A stretch of DNA of 64,000 bases from Lumnitzera littorea. Taxonomy: Eukaryota; Streptophyta; Magnoliopsida; Myrtales; Combretaceae. The position numbers were made by a program, and so were the translations under genes. The notes beneath the pieces were generated by a model. The model saw only the letters and a program-made list of their open reading frames with translations, was not told the DNA's origin and made no database searches. Shown one piece after another: positions 12,226-23,540 of this stretch. How positions within the stretch are numbered: the stretch's first letter is position 1; the number at the start of each line of letters is the position of its first letter. The stretch spans positions 14,927,330 through 14,991,329 of the forward strand of contig JAMXBB010000002.1 of the NCBI GenBank assembly GCA_024138015.1, given 5' to 3'.

Positions 12226-14380
12226 CCTTTAGCCTACTGTAATATGGTATCTCTTTAAAGAGCAATTGAAAAGGAGACTTCCATTGTAAAACAACCATGG
12301 GTATTAAATTTATAAGATATGTTGCAGCCAAAACTCAATCACCCCAAAACTCTTTTGGTAGATAAGATGCAATCTCAATGCTCGAGAAGTGTTTAACAAA
12401 TGTCAATGCTTCCTCTCTATCTATTCATTTTGTTGAGGTGTATAAACAACTGTTCTTTGATGAATAACCCCAAGTTTATGGAACAAAGCTTGGCACATAT
12501 GAGACATAATCTCTCTACCATTATCGATGTTAATTTTTTTAGGTATTGTAGAAAAATGATTTTTAAGATAGTTAAAGAATTGGGTGAGAATTGAATGTGT
12601 TTGACACTTGTGATTCATCAAATATGTCTAAGTAGATCAACTAAGATCATCTACTATGGTAAGAAAATAATGCACTCTTGACAAAGAAGGAATATTATAA
12701 GGTCCCCAACAATCAACATGTATGAGCTTAAAGGCAAAGGTGCTTATAGTAAAATGAATAGGAAAAGGAACACTATGAAATTTAGCTTCTTGACATGTAT
12801 GACACAAATAAGAATTCATGTCAAGAGCTTTACATGGCTCTAGATGCTTTAATTTTGAAAAAGAACTGTACCCAATTCAATTATGTAATAACATAACATC
12901 AGGCTTATTAATAGAATGAATAGAACACATTGACAAATTTGAAACTACATCTTTAGCAGATGTACAAGACTCTGATGATAGTAGATAAATGCTACTCCTA
13001 ACTTGAGCTGTTACTAAAACCTTTCTAGCATTCAGGTCTTAAAAGGTACAAAAGTGTGTATAAAAAATGGCTTGCAAATTTAAGGAAGTGATGAGTTTAT
13101 GCACTGAGAGTAAGTTGTATGTGAAAGATGTCACATACAACACATTGTGTAGTCAAAGTTTATAGGAACAAAACCAATTTTGGATGTGTACACAATACTA
13201 CCATTAGGTAATCTAATAGGTAATGACTTATTAAGTAGTTTGGTGTCATATAAGAGTTTAGCAAAGGGTATCATATGTTCACTTGCACCCATATCTACTA
13301 TCCATGTCACTAAAACATTATTAACAACTGTAAAAGTAAGAGCATTAGAAAGATAAATATTTGCATATGTTGTAGCATTTTCAACCAATGCAGAATCTTC
13401 TGTCTTTCTCCTTCATGAACATGTACAATTCTTGGCATAACTCCTATCAAAGTTCTTCACATGTGTATCATCCTCCTTATCATCAAAGTCCAAAGGAGTT
13501 TTGAAGGAAGTATTTCCTGATCTTACTTTGCAAAAAGAAGCTATAACTGTATTATTCTTCTTTTTAGTAATAAGTCCCTTACCTTTATATCATTATAGGT
13601 ACCCTACTAATTAAAAACAACTATCAACCAAGTGTCTATCTTGTTTATAGCGGCTACAAACAAGAGTCTTCTAATTCTTTTTCTTATCCATCATATTTCC
13701 CTGATTGACATAAAAGGTGGTAAAGACAGCGTTTGAACCCAATGTACTCGACGCCTGCCTTTGTTTTTTAGCTTGTTGAACCAGATAATAAGCTTTATTA
13801 ACCAAGGGAAGTGGTTCCATAGCAAGAATTTGGTTTCACACATTCTCATATCCTTGATACAATCCTATTAAAAATTATATCAATCACGTATGAGATTCAT
13901 ATTCCATAATTTGTTTCTTAAAGGCACAAGTACAATAGTCCATCCTCCTACATTCACAACTAGGAAATGAGTACAATTCATTCAACTCATCCTAACACTT
14001 TCGAAGCCTGTTGTAATACACACCTATTGCTTGATTCCCTTGTTTGATATTACTAATTTCATGTTGAAGTTGAAAAATTAGAGGTCCACTAGCTACTTCG
14101 TATTGTTCCTTTACTTCCTTCCACAATTGAAAAGCCGACTGTGCATACGAAAAATTCTGTGCTAACTAACTAAGCATCAAATTCATGAGTTAACACCTCA
14201 TAATATATTTGGCTCAAATCCATTTGCTCAACTGATTAGAATCATTAGTAGGCATTAGAATCGAGCCATCTATGAAACTTGATTTAACCTTAGCACGTAA
14301 CCTTAATTTCATAAATTTGCTCCAAGGTAGATAATTGTTGCCATTAAAAATTATTTTCCCGATCACCTAGAAAGAAAAAA
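12226..14380 (-). pseudogene. Copia A polyprotein, gag to integrase
   Basis: Gag starts near 14368 with IIFNGNNYLPWSKFMKLRL, a copia gag N-terminus. Near 13660 is a zinc knuckle in which the second cysteine is tyrosine (CSRYKQDRHLVDSC), so CCHC is broken. The protease block is VTWIVDMGASEHM (13260-13340), with DMG in place of the usual D-S/T-G. Integrase follows: CHTCQEAKFH, LIHVDCWGPY, INIDNGREI and TPQQNE*IERKH. The catalytic Asp, Asp and Glu positions are recognisable, but stops lie between NE and IERKH and after it. The reading continues across the nested element into 7554. Confidence 0.8.
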
Positions 14381-14501
14381 CGGATCATTAATGGCTAATT
14401 TTAGATTGTTGTTAGTAGCAATGATTTGGTTGTAAAGTAAGGACATGGCAATGCAATGATTACGAAAGTAGTAAGAAAAGGTTAAAACTTGATAGAACTT
14501 A

Positions 14502-14512
14502 CTCTAATACCA
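14502..14512 (-). other. Primer binding site of element A
   Basis: The minus strand reads TGGTATTAGAG immediately after the 5' LTR end (...TTTCCTCA). This is one base from TGGTATCAGAG, the common copia site complementary to the 3' end of initiator tRNA-Met. It fixes the orientation of A and the inner LTR edge at 14513. Confidence 0.8.
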
Positions 14513-14771
14513 TGAGGAAATTTGATATGCTCTTAGAAAAGTATTTCTTGTAACAAAGGAAAAGAGTGAGCGGAATAGAGAATGAGAAAAATGTAAAGTT
14601 AATTATTTGAGTATTGTTACATTAGTTCTAATATACAAGACAAATATTGTAACTAACTAAACTTACAGTAAGATGACAATTGGATGGCAATTGAACTACT
14701 AATCAATGTGCACATGGAAAATTCAAGTAAGTAGAAAACTAAAAATAGAATAAATAAGTAATATCTTAATA
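14513..14771 (-). repeat. 5' LTR of copia element A
   Basis: In plus orientation it begins TGAGGAAATTTGATATGC and ends TAATATCTTAATA, matching 5918-6213. It is about 37 bases shorter through an internal deletion near its left end. The primer binding site abuts it at 14512 and the TATCC target copy at 14772. Confidence 0.85.
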
Positions 14772-14776
14772 TATCC

Positions 14777-15600
14777 CATATCTAGCCAAAGGTTGAATTT
14801 ACGTGTATGTTGAAGTTATTCTTAGACAACTCTATTTTAAACAAGTTTGAAGGCATAAGAGAGTGGAGATTTAAGGCATCACTCAATAAGCTATTAATGA
14901 TTTGACATCTAATCTTAAACAAGTGTCTCCCTTGGATGTAATATGTGAAATAAAATACCTAATAAATATTTTTTCTTTTTAAATATAAATGATTTAGTGG
15001 GTAATACGCAAAGTATAATATGTAATGATTTTCTTTTCTTTTTCTTTTTCTTTTTCTACAAAGAGCTGTTTGGTTCATTGAGGATACCAAAAAGAAAACA
15101 AAGTGTGATTGTATAGGAAACACTTTATTTATGAAATTAAGAAGTAGGTTTTATAGTTGTTTTGCTTCAATCTTTTCCATATACATGTCAATATACAAAA
15201 AATGGAAGCTAAGTCATTGATTTTACTAACTTTCGAATCGAATATTGTAATATGTGAATTTTCTTGCATCTCTAACTTGGAAAATACAAACCCTAGTGTA
15301 TGAGGATGACATAGGTGCACTATTAGGGTTTCCATGTAGAGAGAAAGCTTGTGATAAGGCTTCTAAAGATGAAGGGCTTGTAGAAGGGGATAATAGAGAT
15401 TGTGGAAGATTTAAGATCGGATATCAATTGAATGACAACAAATAAAGTTCTAAGTCTAAGAAGAAATTGTACAGTACTTCAAATTTGTGGAACATTGGCA
15501 CTTGAAATGTGAATACCTTAAAAAATGGGAATATTAAGAAGAAAGCGAATACTTGAAGTCTGAGTATATAGTAGAAAAAAGAACCTTGATAATAGTGAAC
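14777..15600 (+). pseudogene. Copia gag remnant (element D, middle part)
   Basis: After the right target copy of element A, decayed gag-like sequence continues on the plus strand. The clearest part is ALLGFPCREKACD with SKDEGLVEGDN (about 15318-15405). It resembles the copia gag tail in which A-L-L is followed by R-x-K and G-L-V. SKSKKKLYSTSNLWNIGT*N then occupies the zinc-knuckle position with its cysteines lost. Stops and frame changes are frequent. I read this with 5730-5917 as one old copia interrupted by A. LTRs of D were not found. Confidence 0.5.
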
Positions 15601-16129
15601 AAAGATAGTGATATAGATACATCATAAGACCACTAATGATATTTCATTTTGAGGATTTGGTTGCTTATTCGTCATTAATCATCCTAGTGGAGATCCTTGT
15701 GATTTTCTAGTAGGGAATAGTAGCAAGGAGCGGAAGAGATGGATGATTGCTATTATGATGGGAATAGAATCCTTGCAAAGGATCAAGAAAGAGGAAATAA
15801 GTTAAAAAAAAATGAAGGTGAAGTTCAAGGCTTATCTATAGGCAGAGGATTATCGATAGAGGTAAAAAGATCAATTGTGATAGAATATTCTCCCTTCTAA
15901 TCATACTTATTTTCATCAAGGTGGTAGAGATCACATTAGTACATAATATGCGTAGGTAGATGTAAAATGGGCTTTCCTTGAGGTGAAAAGATGTCGCTTT
16001 TATTATAGTTGAATTAATCTCCAAGGCAGTAGTAAAAGCAGTTTGAATAATTTACATAATTAAATTGGCTAAATGAAAATATAAGTATGCTTATTGGGTT
16101 TATGCAAGGATTTTTATGATGACGATGAT

Positions 16130-16620
16130 GATACTCTAATTTTTCCCATTTCTATATGTTGATGACGTATTGACAAATGCAAAGAATATGGTTAAAGCCA
16201 ATAAGTCGAAGAATTTAATCAACAAAGAGCTTGACATGAAGGATATTGGTGTCAATATGAAGATTTATGCAATGGAGATTCACATGGACATGGATTTTGG
16301 GAAATATTGCTCATTTTTTACGAAAACATATTGAGAAGGCGGTGAAACAGTTTAACATAAAAGTATAAAACCTATTAGTATATCCTCGACACATGATTTA
16401 AACATATCTATCACTAAATGCCCAAGGTAGGACACTTAAATTGAAGATCACGACAATGCTCTATATGCTAATTATGTAATGGGCAGTTTAATAAATGCCA
16501 TGGTTAATGCAAAATCAGGCTTAGTGCAAATTATTCGTGTGTTAAGGAAGTACATGGAGGATTCGGAAAGACAACACTATAATTTAGTTTTGGGGGATAC
16601 TACTTGAAATAGTTGTCGCA
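16130..16620 (+). pseudogene. Copia reverse transcriptase remnant (element D, right part)
   Basis: The frame reads FPISICxxDV-type sequence with LYVDDVLTNAKN (normally YVDDMLIA), then ELDMKDIGVNMKIYAMEIHM. The latter is the copia block usually seen as F-D-M-K-D-L-G followed by I-L-G-M-E-I. Further on come KPISIS and YANYVMGSLINAMVNAKS, matching the V-G-S-L-M-Y-A-M-V segment of the RT C-terminal part. Two or more stops and frame changes interrupt it. The YVDD box is intact, but integrase and most of RT upstream cannot be traced, so this is a fossil. Confidence 0.7.
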
Positions 16621-19600
16621 TTGGAGAATATAAGGGACAAGCTGATTATAGCATATATAGGTTGCCACATTACTTAGACTTGTCTAATATCTTCAGGTAC
16701 TAGAGAGGGAATGTTCTCATCTTATTAAATACATCAAGAGAGTTCTAGGCCTATTTATAATTGTTTCTTTAAGAATTAATCGATGTACAGATTGCTAATG
16801 TATGTTGCACATATCCAAGTCTAAGATATACGTGCTAAAATGAAGTGGAGCAAACGTAATGTGGCACTTGCTTGGTATAGGATTATTATATATACATGCT
16901 TAGGAAGATGCATGGGACGTAGTCGAGGGGACAATACTGTTGTATTGAGGTTGCATGCCTGAAGACCGTTAAACTTGAGACAGGATGGGAATCATCGTTC
17001 CCCATAATCAACTAAAAGTCTCACGTATGATTACAAGTCAGTGAGGAATAGAGTCAAAGAAGAGGAATTTTACCTAATCAGAATTGCTTATAAAATTGCA
17101 AGACCGGAATGTTTAGACTCTTCTCAAAAGGTCCGGAGCATTCGATGCAGAGAAGAACTTCCTATTAAAACATCAGCAGAAATGTCCATACTCCTTAATA
17201 AAGTTCCAAAGCACTGCATGGCGAGAGGAATTAACTATTTTTCCTAAAGCCAAAAGTTTTTGAATAAGATCCATAGCATTTGTTATTTTGCACGACCGAA
17301 CTTTGTTTTACGTCTCTATTCGGTTTTTATTCGTATTTTATTTACCATTTTATAACATTTTTTCCTAATATTTATTCAGGTTTAGTTTATTTACAAATGT
17401 GCCATTAACTAGGGTTAGTTAGTCTTAATATTTACAGACTCATGGTTGTATTTTTATTAAGATAAATGAAGTCAGAGATTAAGAATCCTTATTTAATGAG
17501 TAATTTCAACGGGATTATTATCTCTTGAATTCGTTTCGTCCTATCAATCAATCTAGTTGATTGTATTGATCATTATAATTGGATTATCTTGTTAGTTATC
17601 TATTCTTTATTAATTTCTACTCTTGTGAGTTGCACCCAAATAGGATCTAAAATCCAATGGATCAATTCCTTTAATTAATAAATGCTTATATTCCTCTATT
17701 TTTATTTTTTCATTACATGGATACTCTTATTTATTGTGGTCTCGACCACATCAGTAGTAGAGTCATGAAAAGCAATTAATTGAGATTAAGAAGATTCGAA
17801 GATTAGGAATTGAAAAACCATCAATTTATTTATTTTAACTACGTTACAACTTAAATTCTTTTAATATGATCTATTTTTTAAAGAAATCAATATTCATATC
17901 ACTAGATTGTAATAATTTTAGCTTATCAATATATGTTTAAAGCACATGCTACCTAATTGATTTTGGTTATAACAAATTTAATCACCTAAAATTTGCAATT
18001 TAACTTTTCACTTAAAACCGGAAATTAATTGAAAATCTGACATCTGATAAAGAGGGTTTCTTTATTTTCGCTAAAAATTTAAGCTGTTTCAGCTTTCGGA
18101 GATAATGAAATTTCAAAAGTCTTTTCTGCTTTTGGGTCTTACTTTTAACATTTCTTCGCGGAAATCGGAGATCAGTCATCATCAGTGTATGTTTGAAGTG
18201 GGCAAAACAGAATTTGCAAATGCCGTAAATCAATATGCCATTTCAAAGGGATTCAAAGACAATACGGCAAGCCAGCAGATAGGTTAGCATATCCATATTA
18301 TATTTCATTTTCAACGTATCACGTAAGTCAACATCTCTAGATTATATTGATAGTTTAATCTAATCTGTCGGTTCTGTTCATCTCCTGGCATATATACTAG
18401 ATTATTGTAAGGGCTATAAAAATCTGGATGATTTAGGAGTCATAATTAAGGAAGAGTTTAGAGAATCCTGTCTGACCCCTGTGAACTTCTCCAACATTCT
18501 AAGCAATTCGTTCTTAGGGCGATCATTTCTTTATGGCATACATTTTTTTTTTTTTAAATAATGAAATCGCTTTGATACACAGAGTATAATATGGAATAGG
18601 AAAATTGCTATTACACAATACGAGTATATAGATCCGTAATTATTAATAAAAATTTTATAAGTATGATAGTAGGATAAATAATTTTTCAAATAAATACCAT
18701 TTATGTTTATATATATCAAAATCTTATTTATATTTATGAATGTATCTAAATAATATATAGTGTGTAATACCAAATAAATTTATTTTTCAATAGAATATAG
18801 AGTAGTTAAGTGAGTGTATTAGGCAAAAGAAAGAGACTTTACCATAAACAATTGAGAAAGCATATAAAAATAGTGGGGTGTCACCGGTCAGAGAAAACGA
18901 TGTTAAGGTGGGTGAGACTCTGGGAGTTGCGTGAATACATGCTTGTGTTTTAAGATTTGCATCCGATCTCCGAACGATATCCAGAATTTTCTTTTATTGA
19001 TTATAGTTTTTTATTCAGTATATTTTAATAATAAAAATATGTAAAGTGAAAAAAATATTATGTTTACATTAATTATCTTTTATTAAAGATGCTACTGCAA
19101 AAAAAAAAAAAAAAAAAATCATGAAGTCTTTGAACTTTTAATTGTAAAATTTAGTTTTGAACCAATAACTAAATACTTTCTTAGTTTTATTTTCAAGTTT
19201 TAGGGAAAATTAGGTTTATAATCTGGTATATTTTTAAACATACACTATCATCTTAAATTATTTTCATGTTGGAAAACTCGTTTCATTTCTGATTGATTTT
19301 TTACATATATCACATGGTTTAACAGATCCTTTATTTCTATATTATCCATACCATTAGATCGTAATTTAAAAGTTTAGTTGGATATTTATCAATTTATATA
19401 TCCTTACAGTATTAAAAGTTTACATTTATTTAAAATTTTAAAAACGGTGGGCACAGGACCATTTAGGCTCGATGCTTTTGATTAGCACCATAGCACTGTA
19501 AAGGAATGCAAAGATAACACAGATATCAAATGATAAAGATACACAAATACATATAATAAGAAATACATGATAAACACAATGAAACAAACAGACTTATACT

Positions 19601-20300
19601 AAGAATAGGTTTGGCTGAAGGGCAGAAATTTTCACAGGAGGTATGGGGAAAGAGCAACTTAGGGCCATAATAAAATTTGTCAATTCTAAATTAAAAAAAA
19701 TGGAAAACTTTTAATGCAAAATGAACACGTATAAGTTTGTCTCAAAATGATAAATTGATTTATCAATCATTCAAACATTTTTCAAACTCAACATAAGTTT
19801 AAGAATAATCTTATTTAAAACTTGTTTTGATTTGCGAATCTAATTTAGCTCGATGAATATCTCCAACAATTTATATATAGATAGGGATAAATAATTAGTA
19901 AAATTGGTTAATCCCAAAAGTAGATGCATTTTTCATGGATATTTAACACCAAGGATTTTTCAAACTCAACCTAAGTTAAAAACAATCTTATTTTAAATTT
20001 TGTTTCAATTTGCAGACTAATTTAGCTTGATGACTTTCTATACATACGGAAAATATATCTAAAATTAACACAATTCGACGGACGTACCTCAGGATTTTTT
20101 TTTTATTCAAATAAAATTAAAATAATAACAATATTTTCAATCCAATTTTAGTGCAATTTGATTATTATTATTATATATTTTTTTCCCACCGTTGCCACAA
20201 ACACCTTCGCATCAGTTTTTTCTTTTTTTAGTCTTTTTAACTTTGTCTTTTTTTAACCCCCTCTACAAACTTTCACTTTATCCTATAGTTTTATCATTTA
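16621..20300. other. Region with no confident gene
   Basis: Sequence just right of the copia relic is unrecognised. Around 17040-17250 there is an open frame of 68 codons with no family resemblance that I can name. From about 17300 to 17760 there is T-rich, LTR-like DNA but no repeat partner in the window. A poly-A lies at 19099-19118. From 19800 to 20150 there are two diverged direct copies of a segment containing TTTCAAACTCAACMTAAGTT. Confidence 0.4.
18105..18287 (+). pseudogene. Short open frame, possible MULE-like remnant
   Basis: The 60-codon frame contains FEVGKTEFANAVNQYAISKG. This loosely resembles the N-terminal block of plant MULE (MuDR-type) transposases, in which F-x-V-G-x-x-F is followed by A-V-x-x-Y-A-I-x-x-G. 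No transposase catalytic domain, zinc finger or terminal inverted repeat was seen nearby. The resemblance covers about 20 residues, so it may be chance or an exon of something else. Confidence 0.25.
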
Positions 20301-20301
20301 T

Positions 20302-20821
20302 GTATATATTATAACTTTTATAGTTATATCAGACACAGGAACTAGGTGACACACAACATCTCTCTCTTTCTCTCTCCATCTCTCTGTCTCTCTCTGGTTT
20401 ATTGCTGTATGCGTGGTCTCCATCTCTTTAAACTGACTGTGCTGCACCCACACATCCTCTTCTATGTCCTTATTGTCGTTGTTCCTTCTTCCTTATTCCA
20501 TGTCCCCTGCAAACCAAAACCCAAGTCAATTTCACCTATTATTATTTCTTCCATAACCCATTTTGCCTCTGTACCAAAGTCATAACCCAACTCGCTATCT
20601 TATGTTTGTCTTATACCCAGTTAAGAATATGGTCTGTTCACTTATTTCCTACCCTTCCTTTTGCTTCTTCCTCACATCCCTTTCTCTCTCTGCTCATACA
20701 ACTCACACATCCCCATAAACCCCGCCAAACCCCCCCAAAAAAAAGAAAAAGAAAAAGAAAAAGAAAACACCCATTTTTTGCTAAGTTTTGGATTCATTAG
20801 TTGTTTTGGTAGTCTTCAGTC
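20302..20821 (+). promoter_or_regulatory. Putative core promoter and pyrimidine-rich leader of the NPH3 gene
   Basis: A TATATATTATA box lies at about 20303-20313. It is followed 45-90 bases later by a CT-rich tract (20358-20397, runs of TCTCTC), the composition typical of plant Y-patches and 5' leaders. Further pyrimidine-rich and CA-rich stretches run to the start codon at 20822. If transcription starts near 20340, the leader contains an upstream ATG at 20409 opening a frame of 58 codons that ends at 20585. The transcription start is inferred, not shown. Confidence 0.4.
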
Positions 20822-23540
20822 ATGGAAGAAGTTTGTTGTGATCTTCAAGTGGATGTCAATGGAGAAGAAACATTCCTGGTCGACAAGGTCTTTTTCTCCT
20901 TCCCAAGCATTGAATTTGTTTATATATTCACTTCAAAATGTATTTTTTTTTTTAATTTCCATGTTTATAATGTTTAAGCTAAAAATGCGGTAACTTTCTT
21001 TGCAAGTTTATATCTTTAAATCCCAAGTTCATTGATTCTGCTTCGATTTGGTTTATTGTTCCATTTCTTGCTTAAAAATATAATCTTTATTTCCAATTTT
21101 ATGCTGTACCACACCCACCACCCCACCACCCCACACCCCTTTTTTTTTTTCCTTTCATCGGTTACAAAACGTTGTTACATTGTTATCGCACTTGCTCAAA
21201 CATTTAATTTGCACCTGTTTTGGAGGGATGTGGGTCCTTTAATTTTTGGACAAATTCACATTGAAGAGCATGGGACTTTTATTTTTTATTTTTAAAATTT
21301 TTCGATTTGTCATATATTTATTTCAGTTGTTGTAAGACTTAAATGATAGGTGTTTTTCTCATGACATTCATCAATACTGTTACCACCCCTATTTGCAGGG
21401 ATGTTATGCAAGAAGAAAACATCACTTTGTGTATTGCTTTATTGCAAAATTATTGTTCATATAAGGACATCTCAAGCTTTCACCACTTATTTTTTTATTT
21501 TTTTATTTTTTTGAGTTGGAATTTTGAATAGAATCTACTTTTGATTCTTGACTCTTTCATTTTTCAAGGTTTGCTAAGTAAATTCCATGTTTGTTTTTTC
21601 AAAGACTAGAAGGCTTTTCCTCAGAAATTAATTAGTTTTTGCCAATTGTACTTTCCTAGTCCTCTAGCCATAAAATTTTAATTAAGAAAAATGACGGGAC
21701 AACCGAATGTTTTTCGAATTTCGCCTACCGAAGGACATGTCTCACAGCTCTTTGATTAATTATATATGTTTCTTTTGGGTAAAAAGTGAGGTTAATTATG
21801 TGTTTAGTTTAGTCTTGATGTCGCATGAGATGTTTTGCTAGTAACTTGACTTTGGTTCAACTATTATATTTTTGCAGAAAATTTTATCATCCTATTCAGG
21901 CAGATTGAGGAAATTATTTGGTAAATCGGTAGGCAGTACTAAGAACCTTAAAATCATATTCCAGGACTTTCCAGGAGGACCGGAGAGTTTTGAGCTCCTA
22001 TTGAGGTTTTGTTACAACAATGGAAAGTTGGAGATAACACATTCCAATACTTGTATCCTACATAGTGCTGCTCTTTTCATGGAAATGAATGGGGCGGTTT
22101 CTGGATCTGATAATTTGATAGAACTAACACGAAAATCGTTTGATGATATTGGGTATTGGACATGGTTGGAGCTTTTAGTTGCAGTTAAGCAGTGCCAAGA
22201 TTTGCAATTGGCTAGGAGTACTCCGGGTATTGTTGAGAAATGCTTGGATTCACTGGTCGGAAGGTTGACATTATCGAGTGAGCCTAGTCCATGTCCGTCT
22301 TCTTCATCTTCTGATAGCTCTGGATTCCGGTTCTCCTCTGATACTAAAAGCTCTGAGTGTTTAAAGAACAGCTTCACTAGGGCAACTTGGTGGTTTGAAG
22401 ATCTTTTGTCTGTAAAACTGATCTTGCTTGATATGGTTATAAAGACCATGGTCTTACAGAAACTCGATCATGGCATCATAAGCAAGTTCCTGTTTTATTA
22501 CCAGAAGTCAAAGTTTCAAACTGCCACACTTCATGTGAAGCGTGAAATCATTGAAACCGTTATTGATCTTCTAGATTGTCTTGATCGAACCTCTGTTCCT
22601 TGCAAGAGCTTGTTTGGTCTTCTGAGAGTTACTTCAGGTTTGTCTACAAGCAAATCTAGCAGAAACAAGTTGGAGAATATGATAGGTTCTCAGTTGGACC
22701 ACGCAACACTAGACAATTTGCTTGTTCCATCACCTAGTGGGATCGATTATCTATATGATGTGAATTTAGTGCTCAGGCTTGTGAGTGCTTTTCTGCGGGG
22801 AGGAACAGGAACATCTATGATGCAATTCAGTAAAGTCGTTAGATTATTGGATTTGTACATAGTTGAAGTAGCTCCGGATCCATGCTTAAAACCTTCAAAG
22901 TTCCTTGCTCTGGCAATGGCCTTGCCTGACTCTGCTAGGGACTCTTATGATGAAATTTATCGTGCCATGGACATGTATCTTGAGGTACTATATTAATTTG
23001 AAGGATTTCTTGTCTTATGATTAAAAAATTTTTTGGGCATTAGCCTTATGTGGCATTTATCTATTTATTTTACTGTTTATTACGCAGGTGCACGCAGGAT
23101 TGTCTGAAGATGAAAAGCTGAAGTTATGTTGTGCCTTAAACTACGGGAAGCTCTCAGCCGATATTTGCAAACACCTTTTGCAGAACGCAAAATTTCCCTC
23201 CAAAACTGCGATTAAAGCTCTCATGTCTCAGAAGCTTAAGCTTAAAGGCTTGCTTCATGCCTCTACGAACAGCGGACAGTTGGTGGATTCACCCTGTTCA
23301 ATACCTGAAAATCAACGTGAAGGGAGTGACAGTAACAGCGAACAGATTGTGCTTTATGCAGGGGAGCTCAATCCTCCGACTGAGAACGAGAAACTCCAAG
23401 CACATTTGCAAGGAATGCAATGGCGGGTGATGGAATTAGAAAAAGTATGTCGAAAAATGCAGTCTCAAATGGCGAAAATCCTCAAATCAAAAGGAACAAG
23501 CCACGGAAATGCAAGATCCTTGCCGAAGCTATGTTCATGA
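20822..23540 (+). CDS. BTB/POZ and NPH3 domain protein (three exons, 541 aa)
   Basis: The exons are 20822-20887, 21878-22984 and 23088-23540; introns of 990 and 103 bases are GT-AG and phase 0. The start gives MEEVCCDLQVDVNGEETFLV, and exon 1 joins exon 2 as VDK/KILSSYSGRLRKLFG. This is a BTB/POZ fold (about residues 5-100) for dimerisation and cullin-3 binding. The NPH3 domain runs from about WWFEDLL (193) through the Tyr motif YDEIYRAMDMYLE (379-391) and GLSEDEKLKLCCALNYGKLS to about residue 443. A charged helix at 490-526 probably forms a coiled coil. NPH3/RPT2 family proteins act as CUL3 substrate adaptors or scaffolds in phototropin and auxin signalling at the plasma membrane. The N-terminal pattern suggests the At3g22104-like branch, which is less studied. 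No stop or frameshift interrupts it; the exact substrate is unknown. Confidence 0.93.

Larger units (their letters stand above)
5918..14771 (-). mobile_element. Ty1/copia LTR retrotransposon A, with a nested insertion
   Basis: Both LTRs are present (5918-6213 and 14513-14771), flanked by the 5-bp target duplication TATCC at 5913-5917 and 14772-14776. On the minus strand the order is 5' LTR, primer binding site (TGGTATTAGAG, tRNA-iMet type), gag, protease, integrase, reverse transcriptase, purine tract, 3' LTR. Without the 4.67 kb insertion at 7555-12225 the element is about 4.2 kb, short for a copia. The reason is visible: the reverse transcriptase frame ends at about 6257 next to the purine tract, so the end of RT and all of RNase H are missing. 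Several stops interrupt gag and integrase. Confidence 0.88.

Noticed and set aside
20606..20993. Overlapping open frames across the leader and first exon of the NPH3 gene
   Set aside because: They run through the GT donor at 20888 into intron sequence and are low-complexity. The spliced BTB frame explains the locus better.
22012..22449. Open frame of 145 codons on the minus strand
   Set aside because: It lies antisense to exon 2 of the NPH3 gene, whose plus-strand reading has clear BTB/NPH3 motifs. This is a shadow frame.
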